Assembly (NCBI RefSeq): GCF_964340395.1 | Contig: NC_135554.1 | Span: 11,720,751 to 11,784,750, forward strand | Source of the DNA: Glandiceps talaboti | Taxonomy: Eukaryota; Hemichordata; Enteropneusta; Spengelidae | Direction of reading: 5' to 3' | DNA length: 64,000 nucleotides | In this document: positions 24,090 through 55,310 of the stretch, piece by piece | Layout: the number at the start of each line of letters is the position of its first letter | Position numbering within the stretch: position 1 is the first letter of the stretch | Notes under the pieces: model-generated | Databases searched by the model: none | Told to the model about the DNA's origin: nothing | Seen by the model: the letters and a program-made list of their open reading frames with translations, nothing else | Translations under genes and position numbers: made by a program

Positions 24090-27000
24090 CACTGACAACA
24101 CACGCTCCGCGAACTCCAGCAAAGAGGCCTGGTGGGGTATATAAAGACTTGTCAGAGTTGTCGGAGCTACTGTGCATGTACATATAAGTTCCACGTATTC
24201 TCAATTTATTTCGTGCTGGATAGAAAACAGTCAGTATAGTCCTTGTGTTCTCCAGTGTATAGCTGATGGATTGGATAGTGAGAGTCATGATATGTGTGAT
24301 ACATTGTAGTTTATACACCAGAACTGAATTTTAGACTGATCCCGTCGGCATCTTCAGAGAAAGCATCAAGCGGGTACCACAATAAACTGAAAACGTAACG
24401 ACTATAAGCATAACTATAAGTTTTAATTTACATGGAACTACGGTCATATTTGATAAGCTTATCGCCCACTTCCACATATGGTCTCATACCCCTTGGTCAG
24501 CGAACAGCCAATCATGTTCATGTCCGGACATACGAGTTATAAATGGGGCGGTCATATGGGTTAAGTTAGGGTGGAATATAATATATGGAAAAAGTCTGAT
24601 TGACACTGGCTGTGATGGGTAGTAGAGCATTTTTTAATTGTCAAAAACAGGGTTGGGGGCCGAATGATATGATTCAAAACGTCATGATTTTCTGGTATAT
24701 CTTTGTTGTCATGTTGTGTGTCCAGTTGAGGATGGCTGTCTTTGACTGGCAAGTTAAGCTACAACAGTAAGTGACTGACTTTGAAAGCAAAGAAAGTGGA
24801 AGAACATTGGTGTTAGTTAAAAAACTATTGTTATTAAAGATAAACAAGTAAACACAGCAAAACAATTGAGAGTCGGTACGGAAAGGAACAGATGACCACA
24901 GGAAGGTGTTCAGCTGTTCTTCATTGTTCTTTGCAATTTGACGACCGGGCGAGGCCTTGAGTAAGTCCAGAAGTTCGAGCAGTCAGTACGTCGCCATTGA
25001 TAAGGCCGAATGTTTTTGGCAGTATATTAGGTTGTCATTGAGTAGCTAGCTGTTTATTAGTCTATCAGCTAGCCCTCGGATGTTCTTCCGATAAAATACG
25101 ACACACAGCCGAACAACGCTATCGAGGATGGAACATCCGTGTTCGGGCAAGCCCTCACATGCGAACTTCGTTCGCTTATAAGTTATAGTTATAGCATCGA
25201 AAGAAAGCCCGAACGTCTAACAGCAAGACTAGCTGTTTATCAGTAAGCTTAAGTCTCGACAAACGTTTGTAGTCGTTTACGTGTGAGCCATTCACTGGTA
25301 ATGACTGACATTTTTCCCTACTTGGTCGCAACCTCACCTACAAATTAATTGTATATGGTATTAATTGTATTAACTGTCATACTCTACTGCTTTTCTACCA
25401 CTAAGACTGTGCCCTGGCGTAAGGACAAGCAATGTGCATTGTCAAAAGTGATTCTCACGTGACCCCTTCACAGGTGGCAAGAAATGAACAGAAATCAATA
25501 AACCCATACCTTGATTGACATTACCCACTATACAAAGAAGAAGTTGAAATAATTGAACTTGAAATGCCTTTTGCAGGCCGATAATGTAGGACAAAGAGGA
25601 CGTAGTGCTGTTACTTTCTACTACGCAAAAACCACAGACAACTAACACAACAACACTGTAATACTTATGCCGGTAGGATTTAAATAGATTGCTGTGTGAA
25701 AATTTCAGCTAATGACCAATTTGCACTTCAGTAAAATTGGTATCGCTGAAACGCGATACAAAAAATACAAATAATACCTCTACCTATTGGTTTTGTTAAA
25801 AACAGAATGTCATCTTTGCATGGAAGATGGTATGTCGGCAACTTAAAGCTAAAAAAATGACAATATAAAACGAAGTGAGGGCAGTTAACAATCACCACAT
25901 TGTAAGTGTCAAAGGGATGACACCTTCCTATAACCCCCACCTTGCTTGCTACGAAGTTCACAACCTTGTAGATAATCTTTGAAGTTTCGCAGTTGTACTT
26001 CTAAGAGGGTGAGGGACTGGTATGTGAGTAATGGTCAACAATAGCAACACAGATTCAAAACTGATAACTTTGAATATTCGAGGTAGCCTACCTCCATTTT
26101 TGAACAAACCATGGAGGTAGGAACATTAACACGTCTTTTCTACCTCCATGAACAAACCGATGTGTCTTTAATGGGCAACCGTCCTTGAATCATCAACTAT
26201 ACACTCACAGTCGCAGTTTTCAAACAGACTTTATTTGATTTTCGGATACCGGCTCAGCGAACAACCCTCGCTGTTTTCTTCGGATATATTGTCATGCTCA
26301 GGCATTCGTACAAAAGATTCAACACTAATGTTGTGGTATATCGGTTTTGCGAGAACTAATAATATCGGCGATCACATACTAGTAGTTGTCAGTGTTTTCG
26401 CTAAAGCAAAATACACGGAGATGGTTCAAAATCACTTGACTATCATTTCACTCTTATTTAAATCTACAAATATCTCATTAATATTTTCTCCCAGCTTACT
26501 TCAAACTATATGACATTTTCCATGAAAAAAAGGTGCGTATCTGGAGCAAAGAAGTGTTTCAGATATCAGAGTGTTCACGTTTGTGTGACCAAGACATAGA
26601 CTGGCAAGCGACGCCATGAATTGTGATCGAATCCCAGGGTCGGATCGGCAGTAGATCAGTGTTCATGATAATTCATTTGCGTGTTCAATTACTAAGTCAT
26701 CGATGTAGGGTTATAAATTCAGTGACTACACCATCAACAAAGTTACTTCTTACTATAAATCCTGTTGAAAAAGACCCTAGGAAAATGTCTAAGCAACAAT
26801 GACGGGTGTTACTTTTTTGCAGTGTTTACCCAAGTAGTAATCGTCGAATAACGTGACCCTGGCTGAAAACTGCGACAGTGAATGTACCATAAATTCCCAA
26901 AACAGACTGACCAGAACAGATATATTGACACAAAAAAGTGTGCAAATTTACATCTTGTGACATGTTTGGTTGGGGTCACCTCCATCGGCTAATGGTCGAA

Positions 27001-29500
27001 ATCGTCATTGTAAAATATTTTTAATTACCCTCAACTACAAATCAGCGTATCATTGACGATCATTTCAATCGTAAGTGTTTAGAACTGATTCAGAAGTAAA
27101 ACGTAGAATTATTGATGACAATGGTATGCAAAGTTTTGTTGTTTAACAATCATCAGCGATTTGGCATGTTTGCACAAACCACAGATACTTGTTAGTGCAT
27201 ACACTTTTGATACTTCTATTCTATAAGGTAAAGGCTAAATTTAAAAAGACATGATCCCAGTATTAACTTTTTTGTTGCGGCTATATTTCCTAAGTGAGGT
27301 GTGCCAAAGAAAGTATTCCCATGATACTTTGCGCCAGTGCGACTTTTTGACATTGTACGTTCGACGTTCCCAATGAGTAAATGAAATTGTATCGAGAAGT
27401 CTATTCATATTTGTTTATGACAGCAAGATATTTTCAATTTTCTGTTTTTGGTCATTTTTGGGGTCAAAAACTGTCATTTGTTTTGTAAATAAAAGAATTC
27501 AAAGTAAAAATGAATGACAGCCGCAAAACTAATCGAGTGAATGGGCTGACATTTGGTGTGCAGGTATGTTAGAGTATCTGGATGAAGAATTCTTCAAGAA
27601 AAATTGAAGATGACATTGATATGCAAATACGTCTAAAACGTTCTGTGTAGTATCATATTATAGCCATGTTATTTTACAATACTCGTGAGAAAGTAGAATT
27701 TATTGGTGAAGTAAAGTTGCTCATACACCTAAGAAAATTTGACTACACTTGAATACATAATGAGCAAATGAAATGATCACAACAATCACATATCTTTGTA
27801 ATATTATGACTATACAAGATCTAATACAGGGACGAATGGGGTACTTATCAAATAATGCCCTCCGTAACTCAGAAATAAATGTAGAGGCGCTGTACCATGC
27901 AGTTACGATCAGCGGTTTTGAACTATGGAGGTAGGAAGGAAGGAGGTAGGAAGGATTATAGTCCTACCACCATTTCTGAACAAAATCGTTGTCCTTGAAT
28001 TGGAATGGTATGCTTTTAATACAAAAGTTGCACAAAAATATGTTCTTGCTTTCAAAAGTTTTAGAATTAACACCATGATTTCACCGTCGCCCATACTGAG
28101 GTTTTCCTGCATCTATTGCTATGGATTTTGTTGGTGGGACTTTGCTGTACTGTATGAACACTTGTTCAGACTCATGCCACTAAACCACAATTGCAAAAAA
28201 ACCGTAAAGACACGAAGTATCGTTTTGCACAACGTTCGGCTTGAAGCAGGCTTGAAGGGTAACCATGCATGACAGTGAATAGATGTTTAGAGCCCCATTC
28301 ACACCTAAAACAAAAAGCGATTCTAGTCTGTTCCTATTATAGTGGTCTGAGGTTCAGATCAAAGTGCCACATTCATCCACAACATAAAATCATAGACCCT
28401 AGACGACTGGCGTACCCAGTTAAATCCGATACACAGTTTGTAAAAGTCAGTTTTAAACCATAATTACTACACCTCTTTATCTTCTCGGCAAGAACATGCA
28501 GTTCTGCAATCCAACGTGAGGACCTCTCACCAACTTTCAGATCACTTCACATTGGGAACGTTGGTGAGAGTTCTACTAATATAATTCTGACTGAGGCAAA
28601 AAATATAGCCTTTCCGAGTTAAAATCCGAGGTTTAAATCCTGATATCTGAAAATTCCTAATCAACCCAGATTACATTGAATAAAAAATAAGTCTAACCAA
28701 CAATTTATGATTGTTCAGTCCCGAAACTTGCTATTATCCATACACTGTATACAAAGCTAAATACACGGTGATTGGTGTATCGCACTCCTTGAATGAGTGA
28801 GTCGGAAAAAAAATAGGTAGACTCACTTGTCATAAATCGATTTATAAATCCACAACGGCACTGTGACAACTAAAGCAGTCCCTTTACAGACCATTTTCCT
28901 TTAGAAGTAGGCTAAAACAATACTGAACGACAGGCAGTCCAAGGTATGCAAAACCATAAGCGAGCGCGTACTCACGATGCTAGATTAACACACCATTTTA
29001 CCTGCGCATTGCAGACGCACAGTAAAAAGACCAGTTTTCAACATTAATGCAGGAAATACAAAGCTAACAATTTAAAATTGTATAAAATGTAAGAAAACAA
29101 AAAACAGGCGACAGTCAGAGCAGGCATGAACTTCGATTTACAATACCATTATTATGTTCTTGCATTTTGGGGCTAATGAAGTCATAGAGACTTGAGTGGG
29201 CAAGTTTCATCACAGTTAGTATAATCAATGGCACCGTGATAATTCTGACTTTCACTTGAAACTGGACCAGAACCGTCTAGGTCGGACGAGTCGTCATCAT
29301 CATCAATTCAACGGCGACGCCACCAAATATACACCGTGAATTCATCTTCGGTGGCATCGATTTGAACAATCATGTCTGTCATTGTTGTCCTCTTTGACTA
29401 ACATCGAATGTATTTATCATTGTAGAATGTAGACCTTTACGCTGTTTGACCGACTATTGAAGTATAACCCACATAGGTGATATTTCATTGACCTACATGG
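24090..29500. other. Long gene-free stretch
   Basis: No ORF here has domain motifs or splice partners. Contents noticed are two palindromes built on ATGGAGGTAGG (26086-26120 and 27927-27976). The rest is unique-looking AT-rich DNA. Confidence 0.45.
26086..26120. repeat. Palindrome with arms CCTACCTCCAT / ATGGAGGTAGG
   Basis: Eleven-base arms surround TTTTGAACAAACC. A third CTACCTCCAT plus GAACAAACC lies at about 26140, and a related palindrome lies at 27927-27976. Confidence 0.5.
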
Positions 29501-29528
29501 AAATGCTTGTAAATACTTTTTGCAAATA

Positions 29529-29574
29529 GTAGTAGCTCAGACCACTCTAGTATTTTAGTGGTCTGAGGTAGTAG
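29529..29574. mobile_element. Micro-palindrome P4 (family II) with 7-bp TSD
   Basis: A 32-bp element (29536-29567) with perfect 11-bp arms CTCAGACCACT and AGTGGTCTGAG is flanked by GTAGTAG on both sides. The TAG-repeat context weakens the flank evidence here. Confidence 0.55.
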
Positions 29575-29805
29575 TAAGAATTTTTGCTAACGTTTACATG
29601 CTAGCGTAGTTGTACATGTACGTATACATGTCAGTTCGTATATATGTACATGTCAACTGACATGTACATTAAATGTAGCTCTCATCATATCATACATGTG
29701 TGTAACCCTTTTCTTCTGCACCCTCCCCCTCCGCCTTCATGTGGTCAAACACAGACAACTAACTAACTAACTAGTGTACACGCCTTGAATCACATGCAAG
29801 CGAGA

Positions 29806-30063
29806 TAGATTTGAATATTCATTTGTTTACTGCCCGGTTATCGGGGTGAACTCATGAATATATTCTGAACTAAATGCAAATGTATTCAAATCACTTCCGA
29901 CTCGCAATCTGAACTATTTTTCAGATCGAGTATAATCCGATTAGACAGGCGCTAATGGGAAAGTACAGAAACGTCCACCTCATCAGCATAAAAGTACAGA
30001 ATTGAACTCAATCTGAACTATAGTACGGAAAATGACGTATTCTGTACTAAAATCTCTACTAGT
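29806..30063 (-). mobile_element. 258-bp element R2, copy 2 (inverted)
   Basis: Exact reverse complement of 10933-11190. Outside it the flanks differ, except for a shared GCTTGCA a few bases beyond one end. Confidence 0.75.
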
Positions 30064-30664
30064 GTTGGACTTGTGATTAGAAGTTCAAAGAGGTCCTTGG
30101 TTGATTATTAAAATCAAACAGGCAGAATTGTTTCTTCTTCGATTCTGGTGATTAGAACTATTGTTGTTATGGTTATACTTATCAGTTGTTTATTCGTATA
30201 GTAATACCAGATTCAAACTGAATCCCTTCCGTAATGGCAAAGTCTTTAGATTTTCGTTCCTATTTACAATTACTGTTGGAATGCAACATAACATATGCGA
30301 TTAAGTATGTTACCAAATTTAAATGAATTTGAAGAGTGCATTGTTAAGATATGGCCTAATTACTGAAAATCGTAAATAATGCAAATGAGTCATGAAAACT
30401 AAAAGCTGCATCAACAAGCTTTTCAGAACATGATTAGTCATGTTTGAAGTATGTACCGAATTACATTGAGATTGAAGGATGCATTTTAAACATATTGCTG
30501 AATTACTGAATATGGTATCACTTACAAATCCTGCTGATTGTTCCAATTAAGTCAGAGTTACTATCTGTAAAAAACATAATATCACTATAGTAAATAAAAA
30601 TCCATCTCAGTTCCTTGTATATTGAATTTTGGTTCAGGCACACATTCTATAATTTACACAAAGA

Positions 30665-30690
30665 TTTTTTTTTTTTTTTTTTTTTTTTTT
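30665..30690. repeat. Poly-T tract
   Basis: A run of about 26 T. It may mark the tail of a reverse-strand retroposon, but I see no body attached. Confidence 0.8.
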
Positions 30691-30841
30691 ATTTATTTCA
30701 TAACCAAAATGAAAGAACAATTACAAAGTCAAACAAGGGAAAGAAAGTAAAGCTAAACAAACTTGACATAACAGCAGAAACATTATTTACACAAAGATAT
30801 ACACTTGTAGCTTTCAAATATTTAACTTAAACCAAATGCCA

Positions 30842-31213
30842 CAATTCTTGTACCGTAAACGCAAATAGATGGAAGCGATTAAGATCCGAATCGCAAAGTT
30901 GGATGGATTTTCTGCTAAATTATGCCTTACCTGCCAAAAAATCAGTCATTTCCTAACTCCTACATTAATTACGAAGCGGCAAGCCATCACGACCCAAGAA
31001 ATGTTCAGTGGTAAAAACCCCATCAAAATCGCGAAAGTAGTAACGCATGCAGAATTTTGAAACGGGTAAGTACGCCAACATCTTGCTCAAGTTTTCAACG
31101 TGATCTCGTCTATTTGAGTTTGCCCAGCAGGATTCAAGCATCGGAACGAAAAAAGGCACAAAAACAAGAAAAAGCCCTCAATATCAAACCAAACACTACA
31201 ATTATTGCAGCGA
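30842..31213 (-). mobile_element. Older copy of the 32.1-kb MITE family
   Basis: This segment aligns throughout with the reverse complement of 32144-32506. Shared blocks include GAATCGCAAAGTTGG, TTTCTGCTAAATTA, CATTTCCTAAC, CATTAATTACG, CCCAAGAA, GCATGCAG, ATTTTGAAACGGG and ACTACAATTATTGCAGC at the end. The ends are decayed, so the insertion is old. Confidence 0.65.
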
Positions 31214-32134
31214 GGACTTTTGTAGCCATGGCGACGTAAAATTACTTTATAGTCAATTTATTGCTAATATTTAACCACGTAGACTTGAATGGGGTGTTAA
31301 TTCTTTAGTTACCAGCATTTCTCTGATTTCTGGTAAGCCTAGGTTTCACGGCTGGTTCTTCGCTGGACGGAGAAGGAAGGGCGACTTACTCTATATGCAA
31401 GCAGGACTAGTACGACGAAGGATTTGTAAACAATCGACAAAACCGTCAAACTACTGTGTTGCAAACACTTCAAATCTGCCTCACAATCAATCGAACTAAT
31501 GTAGCACATTGTACGCTATTACCCTCAGATACTTACCGTTATATTAAATTAAACATGGGAACAGATTTGTCAGATGCTACGCAATCTACGGGTGGTGTCG
31601 TCAACTAGGCTGTGCTATGCAAGTCTCCATGTTGACCTTCACGTAGTTCGTTTGCTTGCTTTTTCAATTTCTCCAGTGTGCGCAGCTGCCAATGTAACGC
31701 TCATCCTGATTGGCGAAAGCGCAAGATTCAAACGGGGTTGTCTATTTACATGGTCATCAGAGTGTGAGGCGGCAATCACCCGGAGCAAAACAAATGACAC
31801 AAAACGATGGAAATTGAGGTAAACAAAGACATCTAGCCGCTTTCACCACAGCAGATTTTAATCAGATTGGGTGCAGCATAACTAACATACAGGACAAAAT
31901 TTACACATTCTAAGAAAAGCACTCACTAAAAACTACAAACACAACTTCAAACACTTCCTCATACATAACGTCAATAAATACTACCATTGCAGGAGTTATT
32001 TAGAAACGCCTGTGATCAGAACATCGTTTTATCAGTGGTGGACAATGAAAAATGCCTTTGAAAGTGCCGAAAATTGTCTACTTGTTATCACTGTCAAACA
32101 TCGATACAAAACAAGAGCGGGCCCCTCTGATGTA
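31214..32134. other. Spacer between the two MITE copies
   Basis: About 0.9 kb with no recognised exon. The longest + strand frame (31574-31822) shows no domain or splice support. Confidence 0.45.
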
Positions 32135-32515
32135 GGTTCACTCTAGCTGCAATAATTGTAGCGTTTGATGTGATTTTGAGGGTTTTTCGTTCCGAAGTTT
32201 AACCCGAATCAAACCCTACAATTCCTCTAACGCAAACGCAATAGACGAGACCTCATTGAAAACGTGAGCGAGGTGTCAGTGTACCGCCCGTTTCAAAATG
32301 CTGCATGCCTTGCTATATTTGCCGATTTTGACGGAATTGGGGTACCTCTGAAGACTTCTTGGGTCTTGAAGGCTCCGTAATTAATGTTAGCGTTAGGAAA
32401 TGACCGATATGTTGCCAGGTAAGGCGTAATTTAGCAGAAAAATCCGCCCAACTTTGCGATTCAGATCTGAATCGGTTCACATCAAACGCTACAATTATTG
32501 CAGCTAGGTTCACTC
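32135..32515 (+). mobile_element. Complete MITE with ~30-bp TIRs and 9-bp TSD
   Basis: The element spans 32144-32506 (363 bp). Its first and last ~30 bases are perfect inverted repeats beginning TAGCTGCAATAATTGTAGCG. It is bounded by GGTTCACTC at 32135-32143 and 32507-32515. There is no ORF. A 9-bp duplication with ~30-bp TIRs is typical of Mutator-like elements; that assignment is inference. Confidence 0.82.
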
Positions 32516-32520
32516 GACTC

Positions 32521-33335
32521 TCGTATCAGTTTGTTTATGTCTATGATACTGTGATATATCAATCATATTTTGGCAACTTCTTTGCTTGCTGGAAATCTGA
32601 AAGTGTTGCAATTTTCTGTTTCCTACTTTTCTCAAATCCTTCAGGTGTGCCATATGGTCGCGGGTAGGCTTGATCATCGGTACTTCGCGTTTCATTTTTA
32701 TCACCAAAAAAGAATGTTCGCTTAATGTTCTTCGCATGAGCTCTTTGGTAATGGATATTCTCATTAGTTGAATCTTCTGCCTTTGGTGTTTTTTTTTATA
32801 TTTTATTTTTTAGAAAAGCCCCTTTCCTATGTATTGTTTAGGTTGAATTGAATTCTTGTTATGGGGCCGTGCAAGATTACATACAATTGTTGCTGACTTG
32901 GTCTATAATTTGCAATGTTGAGAAGATCATGTTTTTTACTCGTCTGTGTGTGTATATTACTGTTTCCTGACGCCTGCCATGGCAGGTACTTTTATCTTCA
33001 ATACATTTGGCAATAAAATCTTCAGCATCAATGTCCAGCATTTGTTTATGGCCTTCTGGTACCATTACACGTCTTTTCTTTAATCTTTCTGCTTCAATGA
33101 GAAATTCAGCCTTTCTCTTTATAGCTTTCTTCTTTTTCTCTTATTTTGTCACTGGAAGGATACATGACTCAGTATTTTTCAATGTTTCCTCCAAACTGTC
33201 AATACGGTTGTGTATTCGACCAAGCTGGACTTTTGTCCAACTGTCTTTCTTTTTTTCATGCATGTTTTTAAAACTTGCAATCTTTTTCGAGACATCACAC
33301 TTTTTTAGCTTGCACTATAAAGAGTCCTTGTAAGC
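32521..33335 (-). pseudogene. Decayed ORF of a multicopy, hydrophilic protein family
   Basis: Reading the minus strand from about 33335 gives a coiled-coil-like stretch (QLGRIHNRIDSLEETLK). An in-frame TAA follows near 33138, then KAEFLIEAERLKKRR, MLDIDAEDFIAKCIEDKSTCHGRRQETVIY and HRRVKN. After a frame break, it continues with ENIHYQRAHAKN, TPEGFEKSRKQKIATLSDFQQAKKLPKYD and a stop near 32559. The style resembles uncharacterised, repeated genes of marine invertebrates that often carry a C-terminal CXC module like the one at 5783-6257. That link is a recollection, not shown here. The stop, the frame break and the absence of a start make this a pseudogene. Confidence 0.5.
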
Positions 33336-33342
33336 ATTTGAT

Positions 33343-33450
33343 ATGCACGTAGAATGCCCTGGTTCCCGGTTGATCACCAAAGTCAAGCTACGCGTGAATA
33401 GTATTTGGATTTGGATAGGATACCATCTTGGAATACCACGTGCTGTAAGC
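33343..33450 (+). pseudogene. 5S rRNA-like unit 1 (degenerate)
   Basis: The sequence follows 5S rRNA from about position 18 to the 3' end. It reads GGTTGATCACC, AGTCAAGC, then a corrupted ATAGTATTTGGATTTGGATAG and finally CACGTGCTGTAAGC. The internal control region is damaged. It precedes unit 2 by ~70 bp and shares unit 2's 3' tail. Confidence 0.65.
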
Positions 33451-33521
33451 GTTCCTCTTTGTCACTCTCAACTTTGGTTTTGGCTACCATCTTTATTTTG
33501 GACTTTTAAAAATCTGCAAAT

Positions 33522-33639
33522 GCCTACGGCCATACCAGGTAGAATACCCTGGTACCCGTTTGATCATCACAGCTAAGCTACGTCTGGCGTGATTAGTACT
33601 TGCATGGGAGACCGCCTGGGAATGCCACGTGCTGTAAGC
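33522..33639 (+). rRNA. 5S rRNA-like gene or 5S-derived element, unit 2
   Basis: The 118-bp sequence starts GCCTACGGCCATACCA and ends GTGCTGTAAGC, as animal 5S rRNA does. It keeps an AGCTAAGC A-box and a near-consensus C-box (TTAGTACTTGCATGGGAGAC, CGCCTGGGAAT) with one conspicuous G-to-C change. A T5 run at 33645-33649 could terminate RNA polymerase III. The helix II/III region (about 33538-33575) departs from the usual 5S sequence. It may be a diverged 5S gene, a pseudogene or the head of a 5S-derived SINE. The shared tail after both units favours the SINE or tandem-duplication view. Confidence 0.6.
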
Positions 33640-34032
33640 AATCATTTTTGTCACTCTCAAATTTGGTCTTGGCTGCCATTTGTATTATGCTCTATAACAT
33701 GTCCCTTTCAACACTTGCGATTGATAGGCATTAAAGTTAGGCGTTAAGACAAGGGAATTTCCTTCAAAGATGTACAGTTATATTTTAAAAGAGAATGTAT
33801 TTTGTGTTTCAGATGAGATCTTAAGAGAGTGATGCTCTGACCAAAACCAGCTAAAGATGCAATTAAAATGACGTATGGTCTTATTCATAAAATATTCAAA
33901 TATCAGTTCGAACTAAACGTGAAAATTTTACACAAAACACATTTTTTTTGTAATCATTCGACTCTTAATTCTAAAATCTTCATCAAAATGCACCATACTG
34001 CTGTATTAGTGTTCTTATTTAACGCATATCGA

Positions 34033-54181
<20,149 letters not shown>

Positions 54182-54979
54182 CTTCCAACCTCTGGTTTCC
54201 ATTATCGAAATGTATGCTATGCTTCTTCAAGCGAACTGGGCGCGAGCATACAGAAAGTGTACACGATAATAGAGACTAATGGCATCAAGCCTGCATGTCA
54301 TCTGCTTGCGATAAATTTACTATTCATGGAGTTACATTTATGTTGTCAATGGTAACAAACATGTATAGAAAACTATAGTCTGTAGACTGTTAAGTGTGTT
54401 CCTGAGTATCCCTTTGATAAGCAAATTTTATTAATCAAAACGAACCTTTTAGAATTTTCTTTGATGAAAAACACTCCCGTATACAATCGTACCCTTTGTT
54501 GGAATTTTCCAGTAGTTCATTAATAATGCATTTTATTAATTCATGGGGAACCCAGAAATGTTTACTCAGCAGACCTTCATTCAACATACATATTTTCATG
54601 TTTTTTTAAAGACAAAGAGCAAATTACACGAAATATTGAAATCGTTTGTGAAAAAAAGAGAAAGTAAACTGCCCACATATACAAGAAAAATATGTAAATT
54701 TAAATGAGAATATAAAGTTTATTGAAAATATTAATCGTCCTAAATATAAATCTATATTTTTACTCATTTAACTTTATTCCATCATAGTAATCGTTCACAT
54801 TATTTAAGACCTCTAGGATTTAGCGGTGTCGGGTTAGTTTGACACCTTCTAGTCTCCCAAAATGGGCTCCGTCCGTCCGTAATACATCATATATTTCGAT
54901 TTCAATCAAATTTGAATCTTGAGCAAAAGCTTTGTTTTGAATCTGTCGTGATGTTGAAACTGTAAAGGTTTTAACTTGA

Positions 54980-55310
54980 TTATTATTTCCAATCAGAAAA
55001 CCACAATATATTCACTGAAAATTGTTAGAATACTATTTAGGCATTGTACATGTTAAAAAAAGTGGTTAATATTATACATAAATGGTACAGAAACAGGTTG
55101 AATCGTGATCGCCGTTGAGGGCGCTGACTGCGGGTGCGGACCCAAGAATCAATGTGCTTTTCTATATCGTGTGTACAACTACAAAAAAATATGAATGTAG
55201 GTAATGCAATACTGAAATGAGGAGTTGTGTGCAATATACAATTAAAAATACTATTGTGCCCAACAAAACATTTTTTTTTGAAAACTTTCCAGTCGCGAGT
55301 AGTGTAAGTC
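54980..55310. repeat. Diverged duplicate segment, copy 1
   Basis: Shares TATTCACTGAAAATT, ATTGTACAT, GGTGCGGACCCA-type and CAAACAAAACATTTTT-type blocks in order with 57760-58090. Both are non-coding. Confidence 0.5.
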
